Positions 22,859-31,907 are shown, counted from the stretch's first letter. The stretch: 44,727 nucleotides of DNA from Sulfitobacter sp. DFL-14 (GCF_003335585.1 NZ_QBFD01000035.1:1-44727); one strand, 5' to 3'. The notes: generated by a model from the letters alone, not told the origin. Numbers and translations: made by a program.

Positions 22859-23359
22859 ATGTCCAAACCAGAAGACAAGAGGCGCAAAGCCCGGTCTGAT
22901 TACGTCTACAGGCGCATGACAGGCACCACGATTGCGGCAATCCATCGGATCAGCCCCTCCACCTTCGCCCGCTGGAAGAAGTCGGCGAAAGCGCAGGGCG
23001 ATGACTGGGATATCGCGCGCAGTGCATCGATCATTGCCGGTGAGGGTGTTGAGGCCGTGGTCTCCAGCGTGGTCGAAGATTTCATGATCATGGCCCAATC
23101 TCTGATCGACGAGATCAAGAACGATACGATTCCGATGGAGCAGAAAATCAAGCACCTGACGTCGCTGGCTGATGGGATGACGAAGATGACATCCGCTGCA
23201 GGCAAGCTGGCACCCCGGATCTCCGAGCTGGGCGTTGCCCAGGACGTGGTATCGCAGATGCTGGATTTTGTGCGCGCGGAATTTCCGCACCACAGTGCCG
23301 CCATTCTTGAAATCCTCGAGCCGTTTGGCGACATGCTGACCGCGCGGTTCGCCTCATGA
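22859..23359 (+). CDS. DUF1804 family protein, terminase small subunit (Mu gp27-like)
   Basis: A 166-residue DUF1804 protein. It starts with a basic HTH (KRRKARSDYVYRRMTGTTIA, then HRISPSTFARWKKSAKAQGD) and continues with helical oligomerisation sequence. It occupies the small-terminase position directly before the large subunit, with a 4-bp overlap. It probably recognises the phage end (pac) for headful packaging of transposed genomes. Confidence 0.88.
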   Translation: MSKPEDKRRKARSDYVYRRMTGTTIAAIHRISPSTFARWKKSAKAQGDDWDIARSASIIAGEGVEAVVSSVVEDFMIMAQSLIDEIKNDTIPMEQKIKHLTSLADGMTKMTSAAGKLAPRISELGVAQDVVSQMLDFVRAEFPHHSAAILEILEPFGDMLTARFAS

Positions 23360-25008
23360 GCAAGCGCCCGCAGCTCAAGGCGAAGGTCAGCCGCAAGGAG
23401 TTCCGCGAGAACCTTGCGGCAATGGCCAACGATTTCTCGCGCTGGATTGAACTGGCGGTATCGGAATTTCCGGCAGACGCCGACGCGCGCGCCGAGCGTC
23501 TGGACCGGATTGCAGATCCGCAATCCGGCTTCCAGTATTTCCTCGAAACCTACCTGCCGCACTACGTCCGGGGCGACCACAGCCTGTTCCACCAGCACAT
23601 CTTCGCGCGGGTGCCGGAGATCCTCGCGGAACCGGAAGGTGCAAGGGATCTGTTCATCGCGCCGCGCGGGTCTTCCAAATCCACGCATCTTTCGCTCGGC
23701 TTTGCGCTCTACTGCGTGATGCTCGGGCACAAGAAATACATCCTTGAAGTCTGTGACGTCTATTCCCAGGCGGCGCTGCTGATAGAAGCGATCAAAGCTG
23801 AGTTGACCAGCAATCCGCGGCTGAAGTTTGACTTCCCCGAGATCTGCGGAGTGGGCCGGGTGTGGCGCGAGGGCGAAATCATCACCCGCAACAACATTCG
23901 GATTGAAGGTCTTGGTGCGGGCCAGAAGATCCGGGGACGCCGGCATGGTCCGCACCGGCCTGACCTGATGTTCTTTGACGATCTGGAAAACGACGAGGCC
24001 GTGCGGTCGCCTGATCAGCGCAAGAAGCTGGAGAACTGGGTCAACCGCGCGGCACTGAAGGTTGGACCGCCCGATGGATCCATGGACGTCATCTGGGTCG
24101 GGACCGTGTTGCATTACGATGCGGTGATCGTCCGGGCTGCCAAGTCGCCAGTTTGGCGCAATGTCGAATTCCAGGCCATCGTCAAATGGCCCGACAACAT
24201 GGAGCTCTGGGACCGGTTCGAAGAGGTCTACCAAAACGACGGCGAACCGGCGGCACGGGCATTCTATCTGGCCAACAAGGGCGCGATGGATGCGGGTGCC
24301 GTGGTCAACTGGCCGTCGATGCAATCTCTGATCTTCCTGATGCTCGAACGTGCGGCCTCGCATGATGCCTTCCAGACCGAGTATCAGAACAAGCCGATTT
24401 CCGAGGGCAATCCATTCGGAAAGCTGATCTACTTCGTTATTCCGACACCCAACCTGATCCATTTCGGGGCCATCGACCCGTCGCTAGGCAAGCATGGCAA
24501 GGGCCGTGATCCATCGGCCATTCTGGTGGGCGGTTTTGATCGGATGACCGGCAGAATGGATCTGCTGGAGGCGTCGATCCGCAAGCGCCTGCCGGATATC
24601 ATCATCAGCGATGCCATCGCGATGCAGAAGAAGCACCAGGCGCACCTGTGGTTTGTCGAAGCGGTGCAGTTCCAGGAATTCCTGCGCACAAGCCTCATGG
24701 CGGAAGCGGCAAAACAGGGCGTGGCCCTGCCTGCTGTGCCGATCACGCCCCATGCTGACAAAAACCTGCGCATCGAGCGGCTGCAGCCGCCTGTCACGGC
24801 GGGTCTGATCCGCTTCAATGCCAACCACAGCACAATGATCGATCAGCTCCAGCAGTGGCCCGATGCGGATCATGACGACGGGCCGGATTGCCTGGACATG
24901 CTTTGGCAAAATGCCCTGCGCTATGCCGGTGGTCTGGCTGGAAGCGGGACCGGCTTCTCGACCACAGCCTCATCGGTCAGCGACACTCTGGAAGGATACC
25001 GCCTGTGA
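23356..25008 (+). CDS. Terminase large subunit (Mu gp28-like)
   Basis: A 550-residue packaging motor. The ATPase part has Walker A APRGSSKST (102-110) and Walker B LMFFDDLEND (204-213). The nuclease part begins at GAIDPSLG with acidic residues expected to bind metal, and DHDDGPDCLDML near the C-terminus. In Mu-like phages it cuts host DNA beyond the prophage ends and fills heads. It overlaps the portal fusion gene as GTGA. Confidence 0.93.
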   Translation: MSKRPQLKAKVSRKEFRENLAAMANDFSRWIELAVSEFPADADARAERLDRIADPQSGFQYFLETYLPHYVRGDHSLFHQHIFARVPEILAEPEGARDLFIAPRGSSKSTHLSLGFALYCVMLGHKKYILEVCDVYSQAALLIEAIKAELTSNPRLKFDFPEICGVGRVWREGEIITRNNIRIEGLGAGQKIRGRRHGPHRPDLMFFDDLENDEAVRSPDQRKKLENWVNRAALKVGPPDGSMDVIWVGTVLHYDAVIVRAAKSPVWRNVEFQAIVKWPDNMELWDRFEEVYQNDGEPAARAFYLANKGAMDAGAVVNWPSMQSLIFLMLERAASHDAFQTEYQNKPISEGNPFGKLIYFVIPTPNLIHFGAIDPSLGKHGKGRDPSAILVGGFDRMTGRMDLLEASIRKRLPDIIISDAIAMQKKHQAHLWFVEAVQFQEFLRTSLMAEAAKQGVALPAVPITPHADKNLRIERLQPPVTAGLIRFNANHSTMIDQLQQWPDADHDDGPDCLDMLWQNALRYAGGLAGSGTGFSTTASSVSDTLEGYRL

Positions 25009-27893
25009 ACAAGTCTGACAGTGATCTCACGGCCACGGAACGAAAGAACCTTCCGCGCGATGCCACGCATCTGATCGCGCATGCGCGCAACGACATCACG
25101 ATCCCGTTCTTTTCCGGCGCGCTCCAATATGTCGATGAGACGCTGATCCAGAAAGGCGGCGGTCGGGGACTGAAGATCTATGACGAGATCGAGCGCGACA
25201 CCCATGCCTTCGCCATGCTGCAAAAGCGCAAGAAAACACTTGTGGCGCGGGAATGGGTGATCGAGGCGGCATCAGACGCACCACTGGATGTGCGCGCGGC
25301 CGAGATCTGCAAAGCGCTTCTGAAGGCGTTGCCGTTTGATCGGATCTGCGAGGATTTCCTGGACGCGACATTGAAGGGTTTTGCTGTTTCGGAAATCGTC
25401 TGGGGGCGTCGTGAGGGGCTGATCGCACCTGAAAAGATCGTCGCGCACGATCAGCGCCGATTCGTGTTCGATGAGGATTGGAACCCGCGCCTGCTGACCT
25501 TTGCGGACATGCGCGACGGTATCGAACTGCCTGGTCGGAAGTTCATGGTTCACCGGCATGGCGTGAAGGGGAACAACCCCTATGGCCTCGGCCTGGGCAC
25601 CCGTCTGTTCTGGCCGGTGCTGTTCAAGAGAGAGGGCGTCACCTTTTGGTTGCACTTCCTTGAAAAATTCGCAGGGCCAACGGTCGTGGCGGAGATCCCC
25701 TACGGCACCCTGCCTGAAGAGCAGCGAAAGATCATGCTCTCCTTGAACCAGATCCGGACGTCGTCGGCGGTGACTATGCCGGTGGGAACAGATACAAAAT
25801 TCCTCGAAGCCGCCCGTAGCGGTTCCGTCACCTACCAGGAGTTTATCACCTACTGGGACAAGCAGATGTCGATCTGCGTCAATGGCGAGACGCTGACCAC
25901 CGACATCGGCTCCAACGGCTCCAGGGCAGCATCCCAGACCCACGAGAACATGCTGGAGAACTTGGTCGACAGTGACGGCGACTTGTTGTCCGATACGCTC
26001 AAACAGCAGCTGCTGACGTGGATTGTCGATTACAACGTGCCTGGTGCGCGTGTGCCGGACGTCTGGCGGGTCCGGGCAGAAAACGAGGTCGAAACGGCCA
26101 AGGTGCGCAAGTCGAAGGCAGAGGCTGCCATCGCCGTGGACAAGGCGTTGATGGCCGTTGTTCGCACCGCGCGCCAGTTCGACAGTGACGATGATGCCCG
26201 TGAGTACATCACATCACACGGTTTGACAGAAGGTCTGTCCGATCAGACCATCGATCAGCTGGTCGCCATGCGCACCCGGATCGAAGAGCCTCAAGCGCCC
26301 AGCTTCGCGGCTGGAAAACAGCGTAAAAAAAAAGTTCATGATCACGCCTGCTTTGCCAATCCGGACAATCCAACCGCGCAGCTGACCGACCAGCTGCTGG
26401 CGGAATCGGCGGATCATTTCGCGCGGCGCATCGCGGCGATCCGCAAGGCGGTGGATGCGCCGAATGCCGATGAGGCATCTGCCAACTTGTTGAAGCTCTG
26501 GTCCGGCTGGTCACCAAGCCTCCTGGGGCGACTGATTGACCAGGCGCTGGAACTTTCGGCTTTGCAGGGGCGTGAGGCAGTGTTTGCCGAAACCGATGCG
26601 ACCGAAGAGTTTGCAGCGAAGGTGGTGCCCCAGCCGTTTCAGGAGCAGATTGATTTCCTGCTGCAGAAACGCGCCAAACCGACCAAGGCCTGGACGGATG
26701 CCATGGCCGGTGATCACGACAGGGCATTCGTCGTGGCCGGTGCGACGGACCTTGCGATGGTCGAGAAATTCCATGAGGCCATTCTCGACGCGGCACAGTC
26801 CTGGGACCGAAAGGCGTTTGCCAAAGACTTTGACCGCATCGTCGAGAAATATGGCTGGGACTACAACGGCGGTCGGGATTGGCGCATCCGCACAATCTTC
26901 GAGACCAACATGCGCACAAGCCATATGGCGGGCCGTCTTCAGCAGATGCGCGATCCGGACGTGCTGCGCTTGCGGCCATTCTGGCAATACCGTCATGCGG
27001 ACATCCGCGTACCACGCAATCCAAGGCCATCGCATCAGTCCTGGGATGGCCTTGTCCTGCGGCATGATGACCCCTGGTGGGACTACCACTTTCCGCCAAA
27101 CGACTGGCAGTGCAGTTGCGGTGTTGCCAGCCTGTCTCAAGGCGATCTGCGCCGCCTGGGCAAGGACGGCCCGGACACCGCCCCTGAAATCATCATGGAG
27201 ACCTACACCCATGCTGCGACCGGCGAGACGGTTCGGAAGCCAAAGGGTGTCGGCTATGGCTGGGACTACCAGCCTGGAACCCTCTGGGAGCGGGGTCTGG
27301 TACCGTCTCAGCTGATCGAAGAGGCGGGTGGCCCGACTGAGTTCGGGCGGCACGTTGCCCTGGTGGACGTACCCGAACCCATTGAAGACCTGATTGCGAA
27401 GGCGCGACCCTTCAAAGCTGAACCATTGGCGGAGGGTTTGACCGATGCGGAGTACATCGACGGCTTCCTGTCGCCCTTCGGTGCAAAGCGCGGTGAAGCG
27501 GTCCTGTTCGAGGACCGGGCAGGCGACCGCATCCCGATCTCGGATCAGTATTTCAGGACTGCGCGGGGTGATCTGAAGGTCGGTAAACGAGATCGGGGGC
27601 CTTTCACCCCGCTCATGGCAGAAACCATCATGGATCCGGATGAAATTTGGGTCGGCGTAGTGTCGCGCCCCGATCCGGTCGATGACACAGTTAAGAATCT
27701 GATCGTGGACCGGCGGTACATCCGTGTCGATCAGGAAACCGGGCTGGTCGTGGTCCTTCAGATCGGGCGCAAATTCTGGGAGGCGGTGACGGCCTATCTT
27801 CCCACCGATAAGAAGGGCAGGCCCGATCTGAAGCTGCTTGACCGACGGCGCGGTGGCAAACTGCTTTGGAAAAGAAGAAAGCGGCAAGGGTGA
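25005..27893 (+). CDS. Fusion: DUF935 portal + Mu F-type head protein + PBECR2 domain
   Basis: A 962-residue protein that joins what are separate genes in Mu (gp29 and gp30). The portal part (about 1-530) has IYDEIERDTHAFAMLQKRKK and FLEKFAGPTVVAEIPYG. The F/SPP1-gp7 part (about 545-710) has RIRTIFETNMRTSHMAGRLQ and HFPPNDWQCSCGV. The C-terminus (about 815-962) matches the PBECR2 nuclease-like domain found on such head proteins (VLFEDRAGDRIPISDQYF, DPDEIWVGVVSR, RRYIRVDQETGLVVVLQ). The GTG start overlaps the terminase stop. A run of nine A lies at 26325-26333, codons 441-443. Confidence 0.88.
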   Translation: MNKSDSDLTATERKNLPRDATHLIAHARNDITIPFFSGALQYVDETLIQKGGGRGLKIYDEIERDTHAFAMLQKRKKTLVAREWVIEAASDAPLDVRAAEICKALLKALPFDRICEDFLDATLKGFAVSEIVWGRREGLIAPEKIVAHDQRRFVFDEDWNPRLLTFADMRDGIELPGRKFMVHRHGVKGNNPYGLGLGTRLFWPVLFKREGVTFWLHFLEKFAGPTVVAEIPYGTLPEEQRKIMLSLNQIRTSSAVTMPVGTDTKFLEAARSGSVTYQEFITYWDKQMSICVNGETLTTDIGSNGSRAASQTHENMLENLVDSDGDLLSDTLKQQLLTWIVDYNVPGARVPDVWRVRAENEVETAKVRKSKAEAAIAVDKALMAVVRTARQFDSDDDAREYITSHGLTEGLSDQTIDQLVAMRTRIEEPQAPSFAAGKQRKKKVHDHACFANPDNPTAQLTDQLLAESADHFARRIAAIRKAVDAPNADEASANLLKLWSGWSPSLLGRLIDQALELSALQGREAVFAETDATEEFAAKVVPQPFQEQIDFLLQKRAKPTKAWTDAMAGDHDRAFVVAGATDLAMVEKFHEAILDAAQSWDRKAFAKDFDRIVEKYGWDYNGGRDWRIRTIFETNMRTSHMAGRLQQMRDPDVLRLRPFWQYRHADIRVPRNPRPSHQSWDGLVLRHDDPWWDYHFPPNDWQCSCGVASLSQGDLRRLGKDGPDTAPEIIMETYTHAATGETVRKPKGVGYGWDYQPGTLWERGLVPSQLIEEAGGPTEFGRHVALVDVPEPIEDLIAKARPFKAEPLAEGLTDAEYIDGFLSPFGAKRGEAVLFEDRAGDRIPISDQYFRTARGDLKVGKRDRGPFTPLMAETIMDPDEIWVGVVSRPDPVDDTVKNLIVDRRYIRVDQETGLVVVLQIGRKFWEAVTAYLPTDKKGRPDLKLLDRRRGGKLLWKRRKRQG
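26325..26333 (+). other. A9 homopolymer inside the portal fusion (possible slippage site)
   Basis: Nine consecutive A encode Lys441-443. A slip to the -1 frame (or ten A in the RNA) reads AGT TCA TGA and stops at once, giving a ~445-residue truncated portal. Eight A leads to a stop 17 codons after the lysines. A-runs of nine or more are known to cause RNA polymerase slippage in bacteria. It may equally be neutral, or a sequencing-prone site. Confidence 0.4.
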
Positions 27894-27986
27894 TCCTGCC
27901 GCCTTGTCGAATTACTAGCAGGACCATCACCGGTCATCGCATTTCCGACACCCTTTAATTTAGCCACTCATGACGGGAAAATCAAT

Positions 27987-28550
27987 ATGACCGGTATCAG
28001 CTACGAAATCGACGCCAGCGAAGCCTTGGCAGGCGTGGAGGAGCTCAAACGCCGCCTCGCCCAGTCGGCCGGGTTCTACAAGAACGTGGGCGATTACCTG
28101 GTCTTTTCGACGAAGGAGACTTTCGACCGCGAGACCTCACCGGACGGTCAGCCGTGGAAGCCGCTTTTGCCATCAACCATCAAAGGTCGCGTTTCGCGTG
28201 GACGATCCCCAAACGGTATATTGAGAGAAAGCGGCGATCTTGCCGGTTCCATCAATGCCCAGGCTGGCAGCGCGGAGGTGAAAATCGGGTCCAATGTTGA
28301 GCACGCGGCCATCCACCAGCTGGGCGGCACGATCAAGAAACCTGCGCGCCAGGGCGAGATATTCCTCAAGCGCAACGAAAGAACCGGTGAGATCGGCAAC
28401 CGCTTTGTAAAGAAATCCAAATCCAACGCGGTCCAGGATGTGACAATTCCCGCCCATGAGATCACCATCCCGGCGCGCCCCTACCTGGGTATTTCCGACG
28501 CGGACCAGGCAGCAATAATCGAACTGGCGGACGAGTGGCTGCACGACTGA
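27987..28550 (+). CDS. Virion morphogenesis protein (Mu gpG-like)
   Basis: A 187-residue protein of the phage virion morphogenesis family. Typical are FDRETSPDGQPWKPLLPSTI, LRESGDLAGSINAQ, VEHAAIHQLGGTI and the C-terminal IPARPYLGISDADQ. In Mu the gene G product acts in head-tail assembly. A 93-bp spacer with an imperfect GTGAT...ATCAC dyad separates it from the fusion gene. Confidence 0.9.
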   Translation: MTGISYEIDASEALAGVEELKRRLAQSAGFYKNVGDYLVFSTKETFDRETSPDGQPWKPLLPSTIKGRVSRGRSPNGILRESGDLAGSINAQAGSAEVKIGSNVEHAAIHQLGGTIKKPARQGEIFLKRNERTGEIGNRFVKKSKSNAVQDVTIPAHEITIPARPYLGISDADQAAIIELADEWLHD

Positions 28551-28838
28551 ATTTGCCTGTCGGAAAAAATCGCCGCTGTGGGGCACAGGGTGCCGCCCGC
28601 GCCCACATCCCCGGAAAATCCGGCCAAGGGGTGTTAAGGGGGTGTTAGAATGGCCCTGTGGCCCGATTGAGCCCCTATCCCAATAGGGAACAACGAACTC
28701 CGGCTTGCCAGAAGCCAATTCATCGCGCACCTTGCCCTTCGCGGAGCTGATTTTCGATGACCGGACCTAGGTCCGGGCCACAGGTGCAAATCACGCCGCT
28801 AGAGATGATCCACGTTGAACGAACTGGATCATGCCCTG
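28551..28838 (+). promoter_or_regulatory. Control region before the protease gene, with dyad site 3
   Basis: This is the longest gene-free stretch in the late region. It contains a direct repeat GGGGTGTTA (28628-28636, 28639-28647), a hairpin CCCTAT-CCCA-ATAGGG (28673-28688) and the perfect palindrome CCGGACCTAGGTCCGG (28761-28776). TAGAGA at 28800-28805 lies 23 bp after the palindrome and may be a -10. In Mu a late promoter (PI) stands at this same place before gene I. No small gene is convincing here. Confidence 0.6.
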
Positions 28839-29963
28839 ATGCCCAAAGCTACAACCCAACCGAAGACCGCCCGGATCGAAGTATTCCGCCCCGGCACTTT
28901 CTCCCCCATGCAGGGCGGCTCCCTGTCGTTTTCGAATGCGGACCTGAAGGCCATCGCGGACGCCTATGCGCCCGATACCGCACCCGCGCCGATTGTTGTG
29001 GGTCATCCCAGCACCGATGCGCCTGCATTCGGCTGGGCCGACAGCTTTGAGTTCGACGCAACCGAAGAGCGGCTCTACGCCAATCTGAGCGACATCGACG
29101 CCGAGTTCGCTGCGGCTGTTCAGGCCGGACGCTACAAGAAGGTGTCCTTGTCGTTCTTCCCGCCCGACCATTCTGCAAACCCGGTGCCCGGTTCCTGGTA
29201 TCCCAAGCATGTCGGCTTTCTCGGCGGCGCGGCACCTGCCGTCAGCGGCCTGAAGAACGCCCAGTTCTCAATCACCTCGGACGAGGCCATCACCTTTACC
29301 GCCGATTTTGGCGAATGGGGCTTTGAGCGTACCGCGCGCATGTTCCAGGGCATCCGCGAGTTCTTGATCGAGAAATTCGGCCTTGAGGACGCGGACAAGG
29401 CGATCCCGGCCTACGAGATCGAATGGCTGGACGATACCGAAATCGAAAAAACCCCGCGCGCGTTCTCAGCGCCAAAAACCACCCCCGAACCGAAAAAGGA
29501 GGCCATTGTGCCCACAGACCCCAAACCGGCTGACCCCCAAAAGGAAGCCGATTTCGCCGCCCGTGAGGCAAAGCTGAACGAGCGCGAAGCAAAGATTGCC
29601 CACGATCAGAACGTCAGCTTCGCCGACGAGCTGGTGACCGAGGGCCGTCTTCTGCCCGCGTCCAAGGACAAGGTGGTCGCGATCCTGGACGCTCTGCCCG
29701 CCGATGCGTCGGTGTCCTTCGCCGAAGGGGAGGCCAAGCTGTCCCCGGCTGATGCTGTCCGGGCCGTTCTGAAAGAGCAGCCCAAGGCCGTGAGCTTTGG
29801 CAAGCTCGACCTGCCCGAGGCCGGTTCCGAGCAGACGGCAACCTTCGCCAGCGATGGCAACTCGGTGGATCCCGCTCAGTTGGAGATCCACCAGAAGGCG
29901 CTCGCTTACCAGAACAAACATCCGGACACCGCGTATCTCGCGGCTGTGCGCGCCGTTTCCTGA
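28839..29963 (+). CDS. Phage I-type prohead protease / scaffold precursor
   Basis: A 374-residue protein of the Mu gpI family. The protease part (about 1-190) has RIEVFRPGTFSPMQGG, APIVVGHPSTDAPAFGW and RYKKVSLSFFPP...YPKHVGFLGGAAPAVSG. The C-terminal part is Lys/Glu-rich and helical, as in scaffolds. The ATG at 28839 is preferred; an in-frame TTG at 28815 also exists, and neither has a strong ribosome site. The enzyme processes the head interior during maturation. A nested scaffold start is at 29508. Confidence 0.88.
   Translation: MPKATTQPKTARIEVFRPGTFSPMQGGSLSFSNADLKAIADAYAPDTAPAPIVVGHPSTDAPAFGWADSFEFDATEERLYANLSDIDAEFAAAVQAGRYKKVSLSFFPPDHSANPVPGSWYPKHVGFLGGAAPAVSGLKNAQFSITSDEAITFTADFGEWGFERTARMFQGIREFLIEKFGLEDADKAIPAYEIEWLDDTEIEKTPRAFSAPKTTPEPKKEAIVPTDPKPADPQKEADFAAREAKLNEREAKIAHDQNVSFADELVTEGRLLPASKDKVVAILDALPADASVSFAEGEAKLSPADAVRAVLKEQPKAVSFGKLDLPEAGSEQTATFASDGNSVDPAQLEIHQKALAYQNKHPDTAYLAAVRAVS
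29508..29963 (+). CDS. Nested scaffold protein (in-frame internal start, Mu gpZ-like)
   Basis: Within the protease frame, AAGGAGG (29496-29502) stands 5 bp before GTG 29508, the best ribosome site in this region. Translation there gives 151 residues: a Pro/Lys-rich start, a coiled coil (ADFAAREAKLNEREAKIAHD) and a C-terminal helical part (HQKALAYQNKHPDTAYLAAV). This repeats the I/Z arrangement of Mu and C/Nu3 of lambda, where the scaffold is made from an internal start of the protease gene. Confidence 0.75.
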   Translation: MPTDPKPADPQKEADFAAREAKLNEREAKIAHDQNVSFADELVTEGRLLPASKDKVVAILDALPADASVSFAEGEAKLSPADAVRAVLKEQPKAVSFGKLDLPEAGSEQTATFASDGNSVDPAQLEIHQKALAYQNKHPDTAYLAAVRAVS

Positions 29964-29977
29964 AGGAGGAACAACAG

Positions 29978-30316
29978 ATGCAATATTTCCAGGACGTCCT
30001 GTCCCTCACCGCCACCGCCACCGGCCTGTTTGATGCCTATGATCTTATCGGCTTCGATGACGCCAAGATTACGACCAACGATGCTGCCGTGAAGGGGTTT
30101 GCCAAAAACCCTGCCACAGAAATCGGCATGGACGTTGCGGTCTGCGTGATCGGGACGGTGCGCGTCAAAGCAGTCGGCGCAATCGCCCAGGGCGCGCTGG
30201 TCAAGACGGCCGCCGCAGGTGGCGTCCAGACTGGCGGTGTCGACCCTGCCAACCCATTCGCCACAGCGCTTACCGCTGCCGCCGACGGCGAATACGTCAC
30301 AATCCTCCTCCGCTAA
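29978..30316 (+). CDS. Head decoration protein
   Basis: A 112-residue small beta-rich protein placed between scaffold and capsid. It has CVIGTVRVKAVGAIAQGALV, an Ala/Gly-rich turn and DGEYVTILLR, as in trimeric decoration/cement proteins of phage heads. The ribosome site GAAGGAGGAAC is very strong, fitting a product needed in several hundred copies. Confidence 0.82.
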   Translation: MQYFQDVLSLTATATGLFDAYDLIGFDDAKITTNDAAVKGFAKNPATEIGMDVAVCVIGTVRVKAVGAIAQGALVKTAAAGGVQTGGVDPANPFATALTAAADGEYVTILLR

Positions 30317-30327
30317 GGAAAATCGTC

Positions 30328-31284
30328 ATGAACCAACCCGTAAACGTCCGCACCGCCGCCGTCGTCGACCCGATCCTGTCGACACACGCGCGCGGTTACC
30401 GCAACGCCATGTTCATCGCGGGAATGTTGTTTCCGCGTGTCCGCATCCCGAACCGGTCCATGCGTGTCCTGAAGTTCGGCAAGGAAAGCTTCCGGATGCT
30501 CAACACCCGCCGCGCGCCTGGCGCGAACAAGAAGCGCGTCCAATACGGCTATGACTCCGATCCGATCTCATTGGTCCAGGATGCGCTTGAAGGGCTGGTG
30601 CCTATCGAGCACCTGGAAGAGGGCATGAGCATTCCAGGCGTCGATCTCGCGTCCAACGCTGTCGGCATGGTGCTGGACGTCGTCGATCTCAATCTTGAGT
30701 TCGATTGCGCAACTCTGGCCCGGAACGCAGCAAACTATTCCGCGAACAACAAGCTCGCGCTCACCGGCGCGGATCGCTGGTCAAGTTCGACAAGCGACCC
30801 CAAAGGCGACATGGACGCGGCCAAGGAAGCGATCCGCCAAATGATCGGGCGCTATCCCAACACGCTGGAACTGGGGCCGACGGCCAAGAGTGCGCTCTCC
30901 AATCATCCGACCATCAAGGAGCAGTTCAAGTACACCAGCAAGGACAGCATCACCGTCGAGATGCTCGCCGCGTACTTCGAAGTGGATCGGGTCGTGGTGG
31001 GCAAGGCCGTCTATCTGCCGGAAACCGCCGGTGACGGTGATGCGGCAACCGACGTCTGGGGTGACGATGCGATCCTCGCCTATGTCCCGATGACCGGCGA
31101 CAACTACGCCGTCCCCTCCTTCGGCTACACCTACGAGCTCGCCGGATATCCGATGGTGAACCAGCCCTATTTCGAGAACTCGAACGACAGCTGGATCTAC
31201 CCGACGAAGGTTGAGCGGCGTCCGTACCTGGTGGGGGCCGAAGGCGGCTTCCTGTTCCAGAACGCGGGCGCGGCTGCAGCCTAA
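30328..31284 (+). CDS. Major capsid protein
   Basis: A 318-residue capsid protein placed after scaffold and decoration genes. Features seen in this capsid group include FIAGMLFPRVRIPNRSMRVL, a long helix (DAAKEAIRQMIGRYPNTLEL) and PSFGYTYELAGYPMVNQPYF. There is no N-terminal delta domain, in agreement with a separate scaffold. It differs from Mu gpT and fits the B3-like capsid type; an HK97 fold is expected. The ATG has AAGGAAAA upstream. Confidence 0.85.
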   Translation: MNQPVNVRTAAVVDPILSTHARGYRNAMFIAGMLFPRVRIPNRSMRVLKFGKESFRMLNTRRAPGANKKRVQYGYDSDPISLVQDALEGLVPIEHLEEGMSIPGVDLASNAVGMVLDVVDLNLEFDCATLARNAANYSANNKLALTGADRWSSSTSDPKGDMDAAKEAIRQMIGRYPNTLELGPTAKSALSNHPTIKEQFKYTSKDSITVEMLAAYFEVDRVVVGKAVYLPETAGDGDAATDVWGDDAILAYVPMTGDNYAVPSFGYTYELAGYPMVNQPYFENSNDSWIYPTKVERRPYLVGAEGGFLFQNAGAAAA

Positions 31285-31297
31285 GGAGGGCATCAAC

Positions 31298-31816
31298 ATG
31301 GAAGATCTGATTGAAGTCACGCTGATCGCGCCTGCGAAGGTTGATGGCAGTCGCAAACCGGTCGGCGCAAAGGTCCACGTGACCAAAGAGGTCCGCGACC
31401 AGCTCGCGGACTCCGGAGCAGCCGTCAAGTTGGCTGATGTGGAAGATGAGCTTGAGGTGGAGATCACCGAGTTCGAGATGGCCGTCAAGGAAAAGGCCGA
31501 AGAGCTGGTTGTGGTCGCCGTCGAGGATCTGGTCGAAGAAACCCGCAAGGCCGAGGCGCGCGCCAAGGCCGCGACCGAGCGCGCGGATCGGCTGGAAGCC
31601 GAGCGCGCGGAAGTCGAGATGGGCCGCGACATCATGGCGGGCCGCGCAGAGCAGGCTGAGGCGAAGGTCGCGGAGCTGGAAGACCAGATCGCCGCGTTGA
31701 CAGCAGAGCAGAAACCCAGCCCAGCGTCTGTAGACGCTGACAAAAAGAGCGCGCCTACCAAGGCCGCCGAGAAAGAGACGGGCAGGAAGCCCGCAGCCAA
31801 AGGCAAGGCGACTTAA
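31298..31816 (+). CDS. Coiled-coil head-region protein
   Basis: A 172-residue highly charged protein. The N-terminal ~45 residues look like a small domain (IEVTLIAPAKVDGSRKPVGA). Residues 65-140 form a long coiled coil (EETRKAEARAKAATERADRL, ELEDQIAALTAEQ), and the tail is Lys/Ala-rich. It has GGAGGG before the ATG. No known function; position suggests a structural or assembly role. A hairpin follows. Confidence 0.75.
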   Translation: MEDLIEVTLIAPAKVDGSRKPVGAKVHVTKEVRDQLADSGAAVKLADVEDELEVEITEFEMAVKEKAEELVVVAVEDLVEETRKAEARAKAATERADRLEAERAEVEMGRDIMAGRAEQAEAKVAELEDQIAALTAEQKPSPASVDADKKSAPTKAAEKETGRKPAAKGKAT

Positions 31817-31847
31817 CAACCCCCCAGGCTGGCAAAGCCTTGCCCTC

Positions 31848-31873
31848 GCCAGGGGGCCTTTCGGTCCCCTGGC
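31848..31873 (+). terminator. Hairpin after the capsid gene group
   Basis: GCCAGGGG and CCCCTGGC pair over 8 bp with a G-rich 10-nt loop, followed by ATTTC. The T-tract is weak, so partial termination is likely. It may lower expression of connector and tail genes relative to the capsid. Confidence 0.55.
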
Positions 31874-31907
31874 ATTTCAATCCTACCTCCAGCACCAGGG
31901 CACCCTT

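Noticed and set aside
22906..24462. 518-codon minus-strand open frame opposite the terminase genes
   Set aside because: Antisense of a recognised terminase; no ribosome site and no family features.
26511..27887. 458-codon minus-strand open frame opposite the F/PBECR2 region
   Set aside because: Shadow caused by GC-rich codon use; the plus strand matches known phage domains.
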